The notes under the pieces are model-generated. The model was not told the DNA's origin and searched no databases. It saw nothing but the letters and a program-made list of their open reading frames with translations. From the NCBI RefSeq assembly GCF_001426545.1, contig NZ_LMEZ01000007.1, forward strand, positions 254,477-318,476: a DNA stretch of 64,000 bases. Direction: 5' to 3'. Positions 1 to 9,251 of the stretch are shown piece by piece. The stretch comes from Mycobacterium sp. Root135 (GTDB lineage Bacteria > Actinomycetota > Actinomycetes > Mycobacteriales > Mycobacteriaceae). The position numbers and the translations under genes were made by a program. Each line of letters starts with the position of its first letter. Position 1 is the first letter of the stretch.

Positions 1-279
1 CCGGTCCCACGACAGCGCCACCGACGAGACTCCCGCCAGGTGGAAGACGTAGTCGGGCGACACCGTGGTCACCAGGTCGAGCACGGCGTCGCCGTCGGTG
101 AGGTTGGTGGCGTGCGCCGTGACTTCTGCCAGCGCGACCGACTGTGGCCCCTCGTTGGGGCCGACGACTCCGTGAACGGCGACCCCGGAGTCGCTCAGCA
201 GCCGCGACAGGTAGTAGCCATCTTGGCCGGTGACGCCGGTGACCAGTGCGACCTTCATGTGCTGGCGGTCCGACTGCAT
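1..279 (-). CDS. NAD-dependent sugar-nucleotide dehydratase/reductase, GMD-like (3' part off the left edge)
   Basis: This is the first 93 codons of an extended short-chain dehydrogenase cut by the window edge. The N-terminus carries the Rossmann motif TGVTGQDGYYLSRLL typical of GDP-mannose 4,6-dehydratase and relatives, followed by YVFHLAG. The ATG at 279 is chosen because GAGG lies just upstream; a second in-frame ATG sits at 258, right before the Rossmann strand. It begins 7 bp after the stop of the full-length gmd, so the two are probably co-transcribed. A common pairing is GMD with a GDP-4-keto-6-deoxymannose reductase or epimerase, but the missing C-terminus prevents assigning a reaction. 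Confidence 0.8.
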   Translation of the reverse strand, partial: MQSDRQHMKVALVTGVTGQDGYYLSRLLSDSGVAVHGVVGPNEGPQSVALAEVTAHATNLTDGDAVLDLVTTVSPDYVFHLAGVSSVALSWDR

Positions 280-286
280 CAACGCC

Positions 287-1312
287 TCACGGCGCGGCGT
301 GGCCTGCGTCGCGCGACTGCAGGGCGAGGTCGTTGTTCACCATCATCTCGACGAGGTCTTTGAACGTCACCTTGGGTTCCCACCCAAAGGCGTTGCGCGC
401 CTTCGTCGCATCGCCAATCAACTGGTCGACCTCGGCCGGCCGCAACAGCGCCGTGTCGGTCTGCACGTACGGCTTCCAATCGTCGATCCCGACCGTCGCG
501 AAGGCGACGTCGAGAAGCTCGGAGATCGAATGCGTCTCCCCGGTGGCGATCACGTAGTCGTCGGCGACGTCCTGCTGGAGCATCAGGTACATGGCTTCGA
601 CGTAGTCGCCGGCGAAACCCCAGTCACGCTCGGCGTCGATGTTGCCGAGGGTGAGGGTGTCCTGCAGGCCCAGCGATATCCGTGCGACCGCACGGGACAC
701 CTTGCGCGTGACGAATTCGACGCCGCGGCGCGGTGATTCGTGGTTGAAGAGAATTCCCGAGCTGGCATGCATGTCGTAGGACTCGCGGTAGTTGATCGTC
801 AGGTAATGCCCGTACACCTTGGCCACGCCGTACGGCGACCGCGGCCACAACAGCGTCGACTCGGTCTGCGGAACGTGCTGCACCTTGCCGAACATCTCCG
901 AACTCGACGCCTGGTAGAACCGGACCCGCTTGCCGGAGACTTCCTGGTACAGCCGTACCGATTCCAGCATGCTCAGCACGCCGCCAGCCGTGACGTCGGT
1001 GGTCAGGCGCGCATTTTGCCAAGAGTAGGCAACGAACGACACCGCACCGAGGTTGTAGACCTCGTCGGGCTGCGCAATCGTCATCGCGCGCATCAAGCTG
1101 GACATGTCCAATAGGTCGCCGGCGATGACGTGAACGCTCGGGAGGACTTCCTCCAGCATTGCCGCCTTGGGGTTGTTCTGCCCCCGCAGCAACCCGTAGA
1201 CCTCGTAACCCTTGGACAAGAGCAACTCCGACAAATAGATGCCGTCCTGCCCGGTGATACCGGTGATCAGCGCTCGCTTCGGAGCGCCGGACTCACCCGA
1301 GACCGATGCCAT
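287..1312 (-). CDS. gmd: GDP-mannose 4,6-dehydratase
   Basis: This 341-residue protein should convert GDP-D-mannose to GDP-4-keto-6-deoxy-D-mannose, the precursor of fucose, rhamnose and related deoxysugars. It has the NADP-binding TGITGQDGIYLSELL near the N-terminus, the catalytic SSSEMFG serine region and YGVAK (Tyr-x3-Lys), and the C-terminal RPAEVDQLIGDATKA block characteristic of GMD. The length fits the family. The ATG at 1312 is preceded by GGAGG at a good distance; an upstream extension to 1390 is open but lacks homology. It heads a leftward transcription unit with the partial gene at 1-279 and diverges from the methyltransferase at 1554. Confidence 0.92.
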   Translation of the reverse strand: MASVSGESGAPKRALITGITGQDGIYLSELLLSKGYEVYGLLRGQNNPKAAMLEEVLPSVHVIAGDLLDMSSLMRAMTIAQPDEVYNLGAVSFVAYSWQNARLTTDVTAGGVLSMLESVRLYQEVSGKRVRFYQASSSEMFGKVQHVPQTESTLLWPRSPYGVAKVYGHYLTINYRESYDMHASSGILFNHESPRRGVEFVTRKVSRAVARISLGLQDTLTLGNIDAERDWGFAGDYVEAMYLMLQQDVADDYVIATGETHSISELLDVAFATVGIDDWKPYVQTDTALLRPAEVDQLIGDATKARNAFGWEPKVTFKDLVEMMVNNDLALQSRDAGHAAP

Positions 1313-1553
1313 TCGTGGTACCTCCGTCGTGACTTCGAACAACCGCGTCAGAAACGCATGATCGAGATTAGCTGCGATGAATAGTTGCACGCTCGACGGG
1401 ATCTGTCCGTAGTGACCTTAGTTTGCCCACCTCCGGACGTTCGGTCGGTCTGTCGCGCTGGCCAAGCGCCGCAACGCCACGTCGGCCTCGAAGTCGTCCT
1501 ACGCGAAGATCCCGATCAGCACGGCCTCGATCTGAGAGACTCTGGGAGTGGCG

Positions 1554-2513
1554 ATGTCACCGACCGACATGAAACGGTGGGCAAAGGACTGGGCGAAGCT
1601 TCGACTTCACACCCTCTTCGTCATGGGTCAGCGCGTGGGTGTGGACGTACTCCCCCGCCATTTCTACAGCCAAGTCCCCGACATTCCACACCTGCAAGGT
1701 GACCGCAAGTGGCAGCGACCGTACTCGCTGAGGGGCATCCGGGGAACCGACGTCGGTGAACAACTGGAATGGTTAGAGAATATTTGTGCGCCAAGTCTTA
1801 CGGCCACTCTGCCCGCGCTGCGTCTGCACCAGCGTGCCGCCGTCGCCAACGGTGCCGTGGGTTATGGGCCAGTCGAGTCGGATCTCTTGTATTGCCTCAT
1901 TCGAAGACTGGCACCCCGTCGGCTGGTCCAAATTGGTGCCGGCGCGTCAACGTGGGTCGCGCTGAAGGCAGCCGAAGACGCTGGAATCGACATCGAAATT
2001 ACGTGTGTCGACCCGTATCCGACGAATTTCCTGACCGCTATGGACCGGGTGGGAAAGATCAAGCTCCGCGAGACTCCCGTTCAGGACATTCCTGCCGACG
2101 AATTGGCCGATCTCGGCGCGGGCGACGTTCTCTTCATAGATTCGACCCACACCGTCTCAGTGGGAAGTGACGTCAACTACGTCATCCTGGAGGTTCTTCC
2201 GAGACTCCGCAAAGGCAGCCTCGTTCACTTTCACGACGTCACGATGCCGTACGACTACGCGCCGTCCGTGCTGTCGAGCGACCTTTTCTTCTGGAACGAA
2301 AGTGTGCTGCTGCAGGCTTTCCTCACCGACAATTCTCGGTTTGAAATTCGACTTGGATGCGCATTACTTCATGATCAAGCCCTCGAGCGGGTACAGATGG
2401 TCCTTCCGACGTACTCGTCACCGATGAAGACTGATCGTGGACTCGCCGAGAAAGATCGCATTGGGGCGTATCCCACGTCGATGTGGCTCGAAGTCGTGGC
2501 AGATCCCACCTAA
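1554..2513 (+). CDS. class I SAM-dependent methyltransferase (Methyltransf_24-like)
   Basis: The protein has 319 residues. The central part reads LVQIGAGASTW (SAM-binding glycine loop), then an acidic strand end ITCVDPYP, then DVLFIDSTHTV and LVHFHDVTMPY. This order is typical of the class I methyltransferases annotated as Methyltransf_24 in polysaccharide loci, often acting on sugars. ATG 1554 is preferred over GTG 1548 because GGGAG lies 5 bp upstream. The gene is convergent with the glycosyltransferase ending at 2523 and diverges from gmd. The substrate cannot be told from sequence; methylation of a nucleotide sugar or polymer end is an inference from context. Confidence 0.75.
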   Translation: MSPTDMKRWAKDWAKLRLHTLFVMGQRVGVDVLPRHFYSQVPDIPHLQGDRKWQRPYSLRGIRGTDVGEQLEWLENICAPSLTATLPALRLHQRAAVANGAVGYGPVESDLLYCLIRRLAPRRLVQIGAGASTWVALKAAEDAGIDIEITCVDPYPTNFLTAMDRVGKIKLRETPVQDIPADELADLGAGDVLFIDSTHTVSVGSDVNYVILEVLPRLRKGSLVHFHDVTMPYDYAPSVLSSDLFFWNESVLLQAFLTDNSRFEIRLGCALLHDQALERVQMVLPTYSSPMKTDRGLAEKDRIGAYPTSMWLEVVADPT

Positions 2514-2522
2514 GGTCGAACG

Positions 2523-3767
2523 TCAAGAAGCGCAAGACCGCCCGCCCAGTATGAATCGGGTGAACCGCCCAGAGCGGCGTGCCAGAGAAATACTCTGGCT
2601 GAAGACCGTGTCGAAACGGTCACCGACGTTCACGATGTCAAAGTTGCGCTCGGCATAGTTGCGTGCGTCGATTCCCATCCTTTGCCGTCTCGACGGATCC
2701 GAGAGGAGGTCGCCGAGAGCGGCCGTCGCGGATTCAAGATCGCCCGGCGCGACGACCAATCCGGCTCCCGCAGCTGCAATCGTGTCCGACACCGCGTTCT
2801 CCTCGGGCAACAGCGCCAAGATCGAGCGGCCGGCGCACAGGTAATTCAGCACCTTCGACGGAACGGAGTATCGACTCGCATCTCGCTCCAGCAGTACGAG
2901 CAGAACGTCGGCAGTGGCCAGCACGTCCGGTAACTGCTCGTAGGGCTGATAGTCGACTAGCGTGAGGTTGGAGATGCCGCCGGCTCTTTCCTCGAGCCAC
3001 TCGCGTCCCTTGCCTTGCGACACCACGAGCACTCGAGTCTCCGAGGGCAGGCTTCTGGCGAGGTCGGCGATGGCGGCGGGGTCGTGCTTCCACCCGAGTG
3101 TCCCGGCGTACATCACCACTGGAACGTCGGTCAGCTGGTGCGCCCTTGCCCAAGCGTTGTCCTTGTGCCGCAGTGGCATTTCGTCGATAGCCGCCCAGTT
3201 CGGAATGACGTGAATGGCGCGGCTGTGCACGCCCCAACCGTCGAGCTCGTCGACGAACGCGCCGCTTATCGGCACGACCGCAGCGGCGCTGCGCGCGACG
3301 TGCCGCTCGCAACGAGCCGCCAGCCAACCGATGACGCCGCCAATGCGCCCAAGCCTTCTGCGCGCGATTGCGTCGATCGCCTCGCTGTAAACGTCCTGCT
3401 GCCAAAAGACGTAGCCGACGCCACACATTCCGAGAGCCGTCGACATCATCAGCAGCGACAAGAGCGGCACATTTGACAGCACTACGAGATCGGGACTGTG
3501 CCCCAACAACGCACGAGTCGCCTTCACTCCATATTGGATTTCTTGGCAAACCCGCACGATTGGCGAGTAGCGCCGGAACTGGCTCCGTAGGTGGATCGGG
3601 AGGATGGTGAACGATTCGGGATCGCCTGCACGGCGCTGGGTTGCGCCTTGACCGGTGACGAACGAACCGCAGAACTGATGTTGCACGTGGTGCCCGCGAC
3701 GCGCCAGTTCGCGACTGAGACGGATTTGACCTGGATGACCTGAATAGTCGTGCACGACCAGTCTCAT
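2523..3767 (-). CDS. glycosyltransferase family 4 (WbuB-like)
   Basis: This 414-residue GT-B fold glycosyltransferase probably transfers a hexose or N-acetylamino sugar during polysaccharide repeat-unit assembly at the cytoplasmic membrane face. The N-terminus (MRLVVHDYSGHPGQ) is the acceptor domain; around the middle VPVVMYAGTLGWKHD opens the donor-binding domain, which continues to SVPSKVLNYLCAGRSILAL. The serine-proline-lysine segment replaces the usual EAMACG of GT4 and is typical of the WbuB branch. The reading frame is open upstream to 4154, but ATG 3767 has GGAGG 8 bp before it and starts the homologous region. A 764-bp gap separates it from the epimerase. Confidence 0.85.
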   Translation of the reverse strand: MRLVVHDYSGHPGQIRLSRELARRGHHVQHQFCGSFVTGQGATQRRAGDPESFTILPIHLRSQFRRYSPIVRVCQEIQYGVKATRALLGHSPDLVVLSNVPLLSLLMMSTALGMCGVGYVFWQQDVYSEAIDAIARRRLGRIGGVIGWLAARCERHVARSAAAVVPISGAFVDELDGWGVHSRAIHVIPNWAAIDEMPLRHKDNAWARAHQLTDVPVVMYAGTLGWKHDPAAIADLARSLPSETRVLVVSQGKGREWLEERAGGISNLTLVDYQPYEQLPDVLATADVLLVLLERDASRYSVPSKVLNYLCAGRSILALLPEENAVSDTIAAAGAGLVVAPGDLESATAALGDLLSDPSRRQRMGIDARNYAERNFDIVNVGDRFDTVFSQSISLARRSGRFTRFILGGRSCAS

Positions 3768-4531
3768 ACCGGACCTCCGCAACCAATCGTGCTGCGGGCC
3801 ACCACCCGCATTGGTGGCTCGGCCCAGCTCAAGCGGGCACCAAACTAGCGAGACCGAGCGCTCCGCAAACGATATGCCTCGGTAACCCGATGCGTAACGA
3901 AAACAATGTTCACCGCCCAAAATCGTTGTCCTGACGGCTGATCCCGTGGCGTGGCCAATGGGCAGGCATCCGCCCCGTGCCAAGCAGAGCGCTCGTCGAC
4001 GAACGGCCCTCGGCTTGCGCCCCGTCATCGACCACCCTGCGGGGCGTCTACGCCGACACGGTCGTCGCAGGCTTGACGGCGAATCTTTCGGCACAGCGCA
4101 ACGGGTAGCCACCGACGACCGACCGGGACGATGCGGTGTAGCGTCGAGCTTCAATCAGCAAACACATTTCAGTATCGGCCATGTCCGCCGGCGGGGCCCA
4201 CCCCTAGCGCCGATGACGCCATGAGCTAATTAATAAGTTGAACTTCATCTGGGTTCGACCACGCCAAACCACCCTTCAGCTTCCTCCCAGTGAATGTTCG
4301 AGCCAGGCATAAATACGCAACAAGCTCGTGTTACGCCGAGATTGCGCCGCCCGTCGCGGCCCTCGGGGTTCCCGTGGTCGAACTCGCGACCACTGACTGA
4401 AATCATGAGACAGCGAAGAACTCCATCAATAGACGTCTGAAGCATTCGCGCCGTTTCGGACTATTCGTACGAGATGTTCGCTAACGTCTGACGTACTCAG
4501 TCACCCAGACCCCGTGAGCGGAGTACCAGCC
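3768..4531 (+). other. 764-bp intergenic region between divergent genes, no convincing CDS
   Basis: This stretch separates the leftward glycosyltransferase from the rightward GDP-mannose epimerase, so it should hold both promoters. Short open frames (for example 3946-4224 plus and 4245-4445 minus) show no recognisable motif or ribosome site. The part around 4220-4250 is clearly richer in A and T than its surroundings. I see no inverted repeat long enough to call, and no transposase remnant. Confidence 0.6.
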
Positions 4532-5554
4532 ATGAATCACCATGTCGAAACAAGTAGTGACCTCGCTAGAGGTTCCGTCTTGGTCGCCGGGGCGGGGGGC
4601 TTCATCGGAGGCCATCTCGCGAAAACCCTTTGCAGCCAAGGGTTCAGCGTTCGGGGAGCCGACATTAAGCCCCTAAACGAGTGGCATCAAATTCCCAAGG
4701 GCCTCGACGCCAGACAGTTGGACCTGTCACGACTGGACCATTGCCGGGAAGCGGTCCGCGGCGTGGAAACCGTCTACATGCTGGCGGCAGACATGGGTGG
4801 CATGGGCTTCATCGAGTCGCACAAGGCCGACTGCATGTTGTCGGTGCTCATCAGCACCCACATGCTGCTGGCCTCACGTGACGCGGACGTAAGCCGCTAC
4901 TTCTACTCCAGTTCGGCGTGCGTCTACGCGGCGGACAGGCAGACCAGTGCCGACGTCATCGCGTTGAAGGAGTCCGACGCCTACCCAGCGATGCCAGAAG
5001 ACGGCTACGGCTGGGAGAAACTGTTCAGTGAACGCATGTGTCTGCACTTCCTCGCGGACTTCGGGCTGCAGACCCGAATTGCAAGGTTTCACAACGTCTA
5101 CGGTCCCCGCGGAACGTATCGCGGCGGCCGGGAGAAGGCCCCTGCCGCGCTGTGCCGCAAGGTGGCCGAGGCCGCGCTCAGCGGCAGGCAAGAGATCGAC
5201 ATATGGGGTGACGGCGAACAAACCCGGAGCTTCATGTACGTCGACGATTGTGTCGAAGGCACGCTCAGGTTTGCGGCGTCGGACAACGCCCAGCCCGTCA
5301 ACCTAGGGAGCTCAGAGCTGGTGACCATCAATCAGATGGTCGACATCATCGAGGACTTCGCCGGAATCAAGGTGAAGCGGCACTACTTGTTGGACGCTCC
5401 GCTCGGTGTCCGCGGTCGAAATAGCGACAACACCCTCGTCCGACAGCTTTACGGATGGGAACCGTCGACCCGACTCGCCGATGGCTTGGCCCGCACGTAC
5501 AGCTGGATCTTCGACGAACTCTCTGGCCGAGCCGCGATGACAGTTGCCATCTGA
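4532..5554 (+). CDS. GDP-mannose 3,5-epimerase (GME-type SDR)
   Basis: This 340-residue extended SDR closely resembles plant GDP-mannose 3,5-epimerase, which converts GDP-D-mannose to GDP-L-galactose. Landmarks are the Rossmann loop GAGGFIGGHLA (20-30), DMGGMGFI (88-94), SSSACVY with Cys130, LKESDAYPA, YGWEK (Tyr159/Lys163), RFHNVYGP and GGREKAPAA with Lys202, then TRSFMYVDDCVEG and GVRGRNSDN. The Cys and the two Lys correspond to the catalytic residues known for the plant enzyme. ATG 4532 follows GCGGAG; GTG 4514 is an alternative. A GDP-L-galactose supply would complement the GMD genes next door, all drawing on GDP-mannose. Confidence 0.85.
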   Translation: MNHHVETSSDLARGSVLVAGAGGFIGGHLAKTLCSQGFSVRGADIKPLNEWHQIPKGLDARQLDLSRLDHCREAVRGVETVYMLAADMGGMGFIESHKADCMLSVLISTHMLLASRDADVSRYFYSSSACVYAADRQTSADVIALKESDAYPAMPEDGYGWEKLFSERMCLHFLADFGLQTRIARFHNVYGPRGTYRGGREKAPAALCRKVAEAALSGRQEIDIWGDGEQTRSFMYVDDCVEGTLRFAASDNAQPVNLGSSELVTINQMVDIIEDFAGIKVKRHYLLDAPLGVRGRNSDNTLVRQLYGWEPSTRLADGLARTYSWIFDELSGRAAMTVAI

Positions 5555-5601
5555 CGAGGCGCTGCTCAGCGCTCGCGGGTAGGGGCGACGCGCGACCGAC
5601 G

Positions 5602-5624
5602 TCTTTAAGACCTGTTTAAGAGAA
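5602..5624 (+). promoter_or_regulatory. element shared by accD5 and accA3 upstream regions
   Basis: TCTTTAAGA, 8 bases, then AGAGAA ends 30 bp before the accD5 start. The accA3 upstream region has TCTTAAAGA, 8 bases, AGAGAA at 22100-22122. Same half-elements, same spacing and same orientation suggest a common operator or promoter core for the two carboxylase subunits. The binding factor is unknown. Confidence 0.45.
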
Positions 5625-5654
5625 GTCGTGTTGGTGCCGCTACCATCAAGCACC

Positions 5655-7292
5655 ATGACGAGCGTTACGGATCCTTCTGCCCCGGCCGCCTCACCCGAGA
5701 TCGACATTCACACCTCCGCAGGCAAGCTTGCCGACCTCCGCAAGCGCACCGAGGAGACGCTGCATCCGGTGGGCGAGGCGGCCGTCGACAAGGTACACGC
5801 CAAGGGCAAGCTGACCGCTCGCGAACGCATCCACGCCCTGATGGACGAGGGCACCTTCGTCGAACTCGATGCGCTGGCCAAGCACCGCAGCACCAACTTC
5901 GGGCTCGCGGAGAACCGGCCCGTCGGCGACGGCGTCGTGACCGGCTACGGCACCATCGACGGCCGCGACGTCTGCATCTTCAGCCAGGACGCCTCAGTCT
6001 TCGGCGGCAGCCTCGGCGAGGTCTACGGCGAGAAGATCGTCAAGGTTCAGGAGTTGGCCCTCAAGACCGGTCGTCCCCTGATCGGCATCAACGACGGCGC
6101 GGGCGCCCGCATCCAAGAGGGCGTCGTTTCACTTGGCTTGTACAGCAAGATCTTTCGCAACAACATCCTGGCCTCGGGCGTCATCCCGCAGATCTCGCTG
6201 ATCATGGGCGCCGCGGCAGGCGGGCACGTCTACTCCCCCGCGCTGACCGACTTCGTGATCATGGTCGACCAGACCAGCCAGATGTTCATCACCGGGCCCG
6301 ACGTCATCAAGACGGTCACCGGTGAAGAAGTGACCATGGAAGAGCTGGGCGGTGCCCACACGCACATGGCCAAGTCGGGTACGGCGCACTACGTCGCCTC
6401 CGGGGAGCAGGACGCCTTCGACTACGTCCGCGACCTGCTCAGCTACCTGCCCCCCAACAGCGCCTCCGAGCCGCCGCGCTACCCGGCGCCGCCGCACCCC
6501 GGAGCCATCGAGGACAACCTCACCGACGAGGACCTCGAACTCGACACCCTCATCCCCGACTCGCCCAACCAGCCGTACGACATGCACGAGGTCATCACGC
6601 GCATCCTCGACGACGACGAGTTCCTCGAGGTGCAGGCCGGCTACGCGGGCAACATCGTCGTCGGATTCGGTCGGGTCGACGGTCGCACCGTCGGCATCGT
6701 GGCCAACCAGCCCACCGTGTTCGCCGGTTGCCTCGACATCAACGCGTCCGAGAAGGCCGCCCGGTTCATTCGCACCTGCGACTGCTTCAACATCCCGATC
6801 ATCATGTTGGTCGACGTCCCGGGCTTCCTGCCCGGCACCGACCAGGAGTTCAACGGCATCATCCGGCGCGGCGCGAAGCTGCTGTACGCCTACGGCGAGG
6901 CCACCGTCGCGAAGATCACCGTCATCACCCGCAAGGCCTATGGCGGCGCGTACTGCGTGATGGGTTCCAAGGACATGGGCTGTGACGTCAACGTCGCATG
7001 GCCGACGGCGCAGATCGCCGTGATGGGCGCCTCGGGCGCCGTCGGGTTCGTCTACCGGTCTCAGCTCAAGGAGGCGGCCAAGGAGGGCAAGGACGTCGAC
7101 TCCCTGCGCCTGGAGCTGCAGCAGGATTACGAGGACACCCTCGTCAACCCGTACGTGGCCGCCGAGCGGGGCTACGTCGACGCGGTCATCCCTCCGTCGC
7201 ACACCCGCGGCTACATCTCTGCCGCGTTGCGGCTGCTGGAACGCAAGATCGTGCAGTTGCCGCCCAAGAAGCATGGCAACATCCCGCTCTGA
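5655..7292 (+). CDS. accD5: acyl-CoA carboxylase beta (carboxyltransferase) subunit AccD5
   Basis: This 545-residue protein is nearly collinear with M. tuberculosis AccD5, starting MTSVTD and continuing IDIHT..GKL. It transfers CO2 from biotinylated AccA3 to propionyl-CoA (and acetyl-CoA), making methylmalonyl-CoA for methyl-branched lipids. The two crotonase-fold halves are visible: the N-terminal half with INDGAGARIQEG and GAAAGGHVYSPA, the C-terminal half with VDVPGFLPGTDQE and GGAYCVMGSK, which supply the oxyanion holes. The frame is open 27 bp upstream, but ATG 5655 matches the family start. accE5 and maf follow closely, forming an operon. It sits inside an otherwise polysaccharide-related region. 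Confidence 0.97.
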   Translation: MTSVTDPSAPAASPEIDIHTSAGKLADLRKRTEETLHPVGEAAVDKVHAKGKLTARERIHALMDEGTFVELDALAKHRSTNFGLAENRPVGDGVVTGYGTIDGRDVCIFSQDASVFGGSLGEVYGEKIVKVQELALKTGRPLIGINDGAGARIQEGVVSLGLYSKIFRNNILASGVIPQISLIMGAAAGGHVYSPALTDFVIMVDQTSQMFITGPDVIKTVTGEEVTMEELGGAHTHMAKSGTAHYVASGEQDAFDYVRDLLSYLPPNSASEPPRYPAPPHPGAIEDNLTDEDLELDTLIPDSPNQPYDMHEVITRILDDDEFLEVQAGYAGNIVVGFGRVDGRTVGIVANQPTVFAGCLDINASEKAARFIRTCDCFNIPIIMLVDVPGFLPGTDQEFNGIIRRGAKLLYAYGEATVAKITVITRKAYGGAYCVMGSKDMGCDVNVAWPTAQIAVMGASGAVGFVYRSQLKEAAKEGKDVDSLRLELQQDYEDTLVNPYVAAERGYVDAVIPPSHTRGYISAALRLLERKIVQLPPKKHGNIPL

Positions 7293-7324
7293 TCCGCTCT
7301 CCTTCCCCAACGAACGGACCACTC

Positions 7325-7606
7325 GTGTCACAAGACGTGGACATCACCGAGGTCTCCGACCCCGACGACCTGACCATCGACGCCCCGGTCGTGACGTCGG
7401 TGCCCGAGATCAAGATCCTCAAGGGCAATCCCACCGACGAAGACCTGGCCGCACTGGTGACGGTGCTGGCGGGCAGCGGCGGCGGTGCAGCGGCGCCGGG
7501 CCCACAGGAACTGAACCGGTGGGGACTTCCGGTCGACCAGCTGCGCTACTCGCTGATCAGCTGGCAGCGGATCACGCAGGTGGAACGCGCCCACTTGCGG
7601 CGCTAG
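7325..7606 (+). CDS. accE5: acyl-CoA carboxylase epsilon subunit AccE5
   Basis: This 93-residue protein carries the short epsilon-subunit signature: EIKILKGNPTDEDLAALV followed by a glycine-rich linker and a C-terminal WGLPVDQLRYSLISW helix. In mycobacteria this small subunit stabilises the AccA3-AccD5 complex. The GTG at 7325 lies 32 bp after accD5. The M. tuberculosis protein, as I recall, is longer with an N-terminal extension; this one has only about 27 residues before the conserved core. Its TAG stop overlaps the maf start by one base, indicating translational coupling. Confidence 0.9.
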   Translation: MSQDVDITEVSDPDDLTIDAPVVTSVPEIKILKGNPTDEDLAALVTVLAGSGGGAAAPGPQELNRWGLPVDQLRYSLISWQRITQVERAHLRR

Positions 7607-8259
7607 TGGGGAGTTCGACGCGGGTCGTCCTGGCATCCGCATCTCCCGGCCGACGGAAGATACTGCGTGGCGCAGGGATCGATCCCGTCGTGCTGGTCTC
7701 CGGGGTGGACGAAGACGCCTTGCTGGCTGCCCTTCCCGACGACGCCGGCCCCGGCGACGCGACGACGGCCCTGGCGACCGCCAAGGCAGAGGCCGTCGCT
7801 CACGTCCTCGACGCCGAGTTGAGTGCGGATTGTGTTGTCATCGGGTGTGATTCGATGCTCTACCGCGACGGCCGGCTCTGGGGTAAACCGGCCAGCGCGG
7901 CCGCCGCGGTTCAGGGCTGGCGCGCGATGGCCGGTCGAACGGGCGAGTTGTTCACCGGCCACTGCGTCCTTCGCGTCAGCGGCAACCGAATTCAGCACAC
8001 TGCGGCAGCGCACGCCGTGACCACCGTCCGGTTCGGTCGTCCGTCGGCGTCCGACCTCGAGGCATACGCACGCACTGGAGAACCCACCGCAGTAGCGGGC
8101 GGATTCACCCTCGACGGCCTCGGCGGCTGGTTCGTCGACGGCGTCGACGGCGACCCGTCTGCGGTCATCGGGCTCGGACTTCCCCTCACCAGAGGCTTGT
8201 TCGAACGCGTGGGCATCTCCGTCTCCGAACTCTGGCTCGCCAACCCCGTAGCAGGCTGA
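7606..8259 (+). CDS. maf: Maf family nucleotide pyrophosphatase
   Basis: This 217-residue Maf protein hydrolyses non-canonical or modified nucleoside triphosphates and is linked to cell-division control in other bacteria. It shows the N-terminal substrate loop VLASASPGRRKIL (canonical ASxSPRR), the GCDSMLY catalytic aspartate strand, GKPA and the late GGFTLDGLGG..VDGVDGDPSAVIGLGLP motif. GTG 7606 starts within the accE5 stop, so it is the third gene of the accD5 operon. In M. tuberculosis sseA follows directly; here 11.5 kb of polysaccharide genes intervene. Confidence 0.93.
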   Translation: MGSSTRVVLASASPGRRKILRGAGIDPVVLVSGVDEDALLAALPDDAGPGDATTALATAKAEAVAHVLDAELSADCVVIGCDSMLYRDGRLWGKPASAAAAVQGWRAMAGRTGELFTGHCVLRVSGNRIQHTAAAHAVTTVRFGRPSASDLEAYARTGEPTAVAGGFTLDGLGGWFVDGVDGDPSAVIGLGLPLTRGLFERVGISVSELWLANPVAG

Positions 8260-8316
8260 TCGACCTACGCGACGTGAACGACGGCGGTCTTCAACTGGAC
8301 GGGACCGGTCGAGACG

Positions 8317-9087
8317 TCAAGATCCCACGTCGACGGAGAGCGGTGGAATCGGCTCTGCGAGACTGCGCTCGAAGAGGAAGTCGGCTTGGACGGCACGCCC
8401 GTTGACGTCGTAGGACGCGTTGTACACCCCCGTCAGGACGTAGTTTCGCCGGGCGAGCCAGTCGACGACGGCGGCAGCCGGATCTTGGCCCGCGTACAGC
8501 TCGAGAAACGAACACTCGCAATAGATTGCGAAGAACGTCGGCAATAGCGGTTCGCATCCGCGAAGCACATTCAACTCGTATCCCTGAACGTCGATCTTGA
8601 GTAGAGCAGGGCCGACGATTGCGTCCTTGCTCAAGAAGTCCGTCAACGGAGCTACCCGCACGCGGGTCGTCCCAACTTCTTTCGTTCCAGGGAAGACTTC
8701 GTCCTGAAGTGCGGTGATTGCCAAAAGGGATGACGAGTCGTCTCTCTTGGAAAGATGCATGGTGGCGCTCTCCGCCGTGGGGCCGATGGCCGCCACGTGC
8801 AGAGTGACGAGACGGTCGTTCGCGAACACCCTTCGGAACTTCGCCGCAGGCCCCTCGAGGGGTTCGAAGGAAATCACCGTTGCGGTTGGCCACCGACGAC
8901 GTGCGGCAAGGGCAAACTGTCCTCGGTTGGCGCCGACGTCGACGACAGTTCGACAATCGATCGAATTCAGTACCGATCCGTGCTCGACGCCTGCCGGCGT
9001 TCCGCGGATGAGTGCCCGAATCCACGGACCGTGCCCTGATCCAAGTATTACGAGCAACTTCCTGAGTCGTTGCACCTCAACCGTCAC
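8317..9087 (-). CDS. FkbM family methyltransferase
   Basis: This 256-residue protein has the FkbM layout: TVVDVGANRGQFALAAR (SAM loop), VISFEPLEGPAAKFRR (acidic residue binding the ribose), and LLKIDVQGYELNVLRG. FkbM proteins O-methylate sugars or macrolides; in surface polysaccharide loci they usually methylate a glycosyl residue. The start is a GTG at 9087 with only a weak ribosome site. It is convergent with maf (57-bp gap) and downstream of the glycosyltransferase at 9252-10409 on the same strand. Confidence 0.85.
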   Translation of the reverse strand: MTVEVQRLRKLLVILGSGHGPWIRALIRGTPAGVEHGSVLNSIDCRTVVDVGANRGQFALAARRRWPTATVISFEPLEGPAAKFRRVFANDRLVTLHVAAIGPTAESATMHLSKRDDSSSLLAITALQDEVFPGTKEVGTTRVRVAPLTDFLSKDAIVGPALLKIDVQGYELNVLRGCEPLLPTFFAIYCECSFLELYAGQDPAAAVVDWLARRNYVLTGVYNASYDVNGRAVQADFLFERSLAEPIPPLSVDVGS

Positions 9088-9251
9088 GATCTGTCGCGTA
9101 GTCGATGATTTCCACCCGTCACGGAGTCAAATCCCACCCACCAGTCGCGTTCGCCGCCACCAACATGGAAACCAATCGCGATCTGCTGACACGGGAAGTT
9201 ACACCTCGTGTCCCTGTCTGGGACGATAACGACTGACGTCGAATTCGGGGC

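Noticed and set aside
3946..4224. 92-codon plus-strand frame in the 764-bp gap
   Set aside because: Arg-rich, no ribosome site, no motif.
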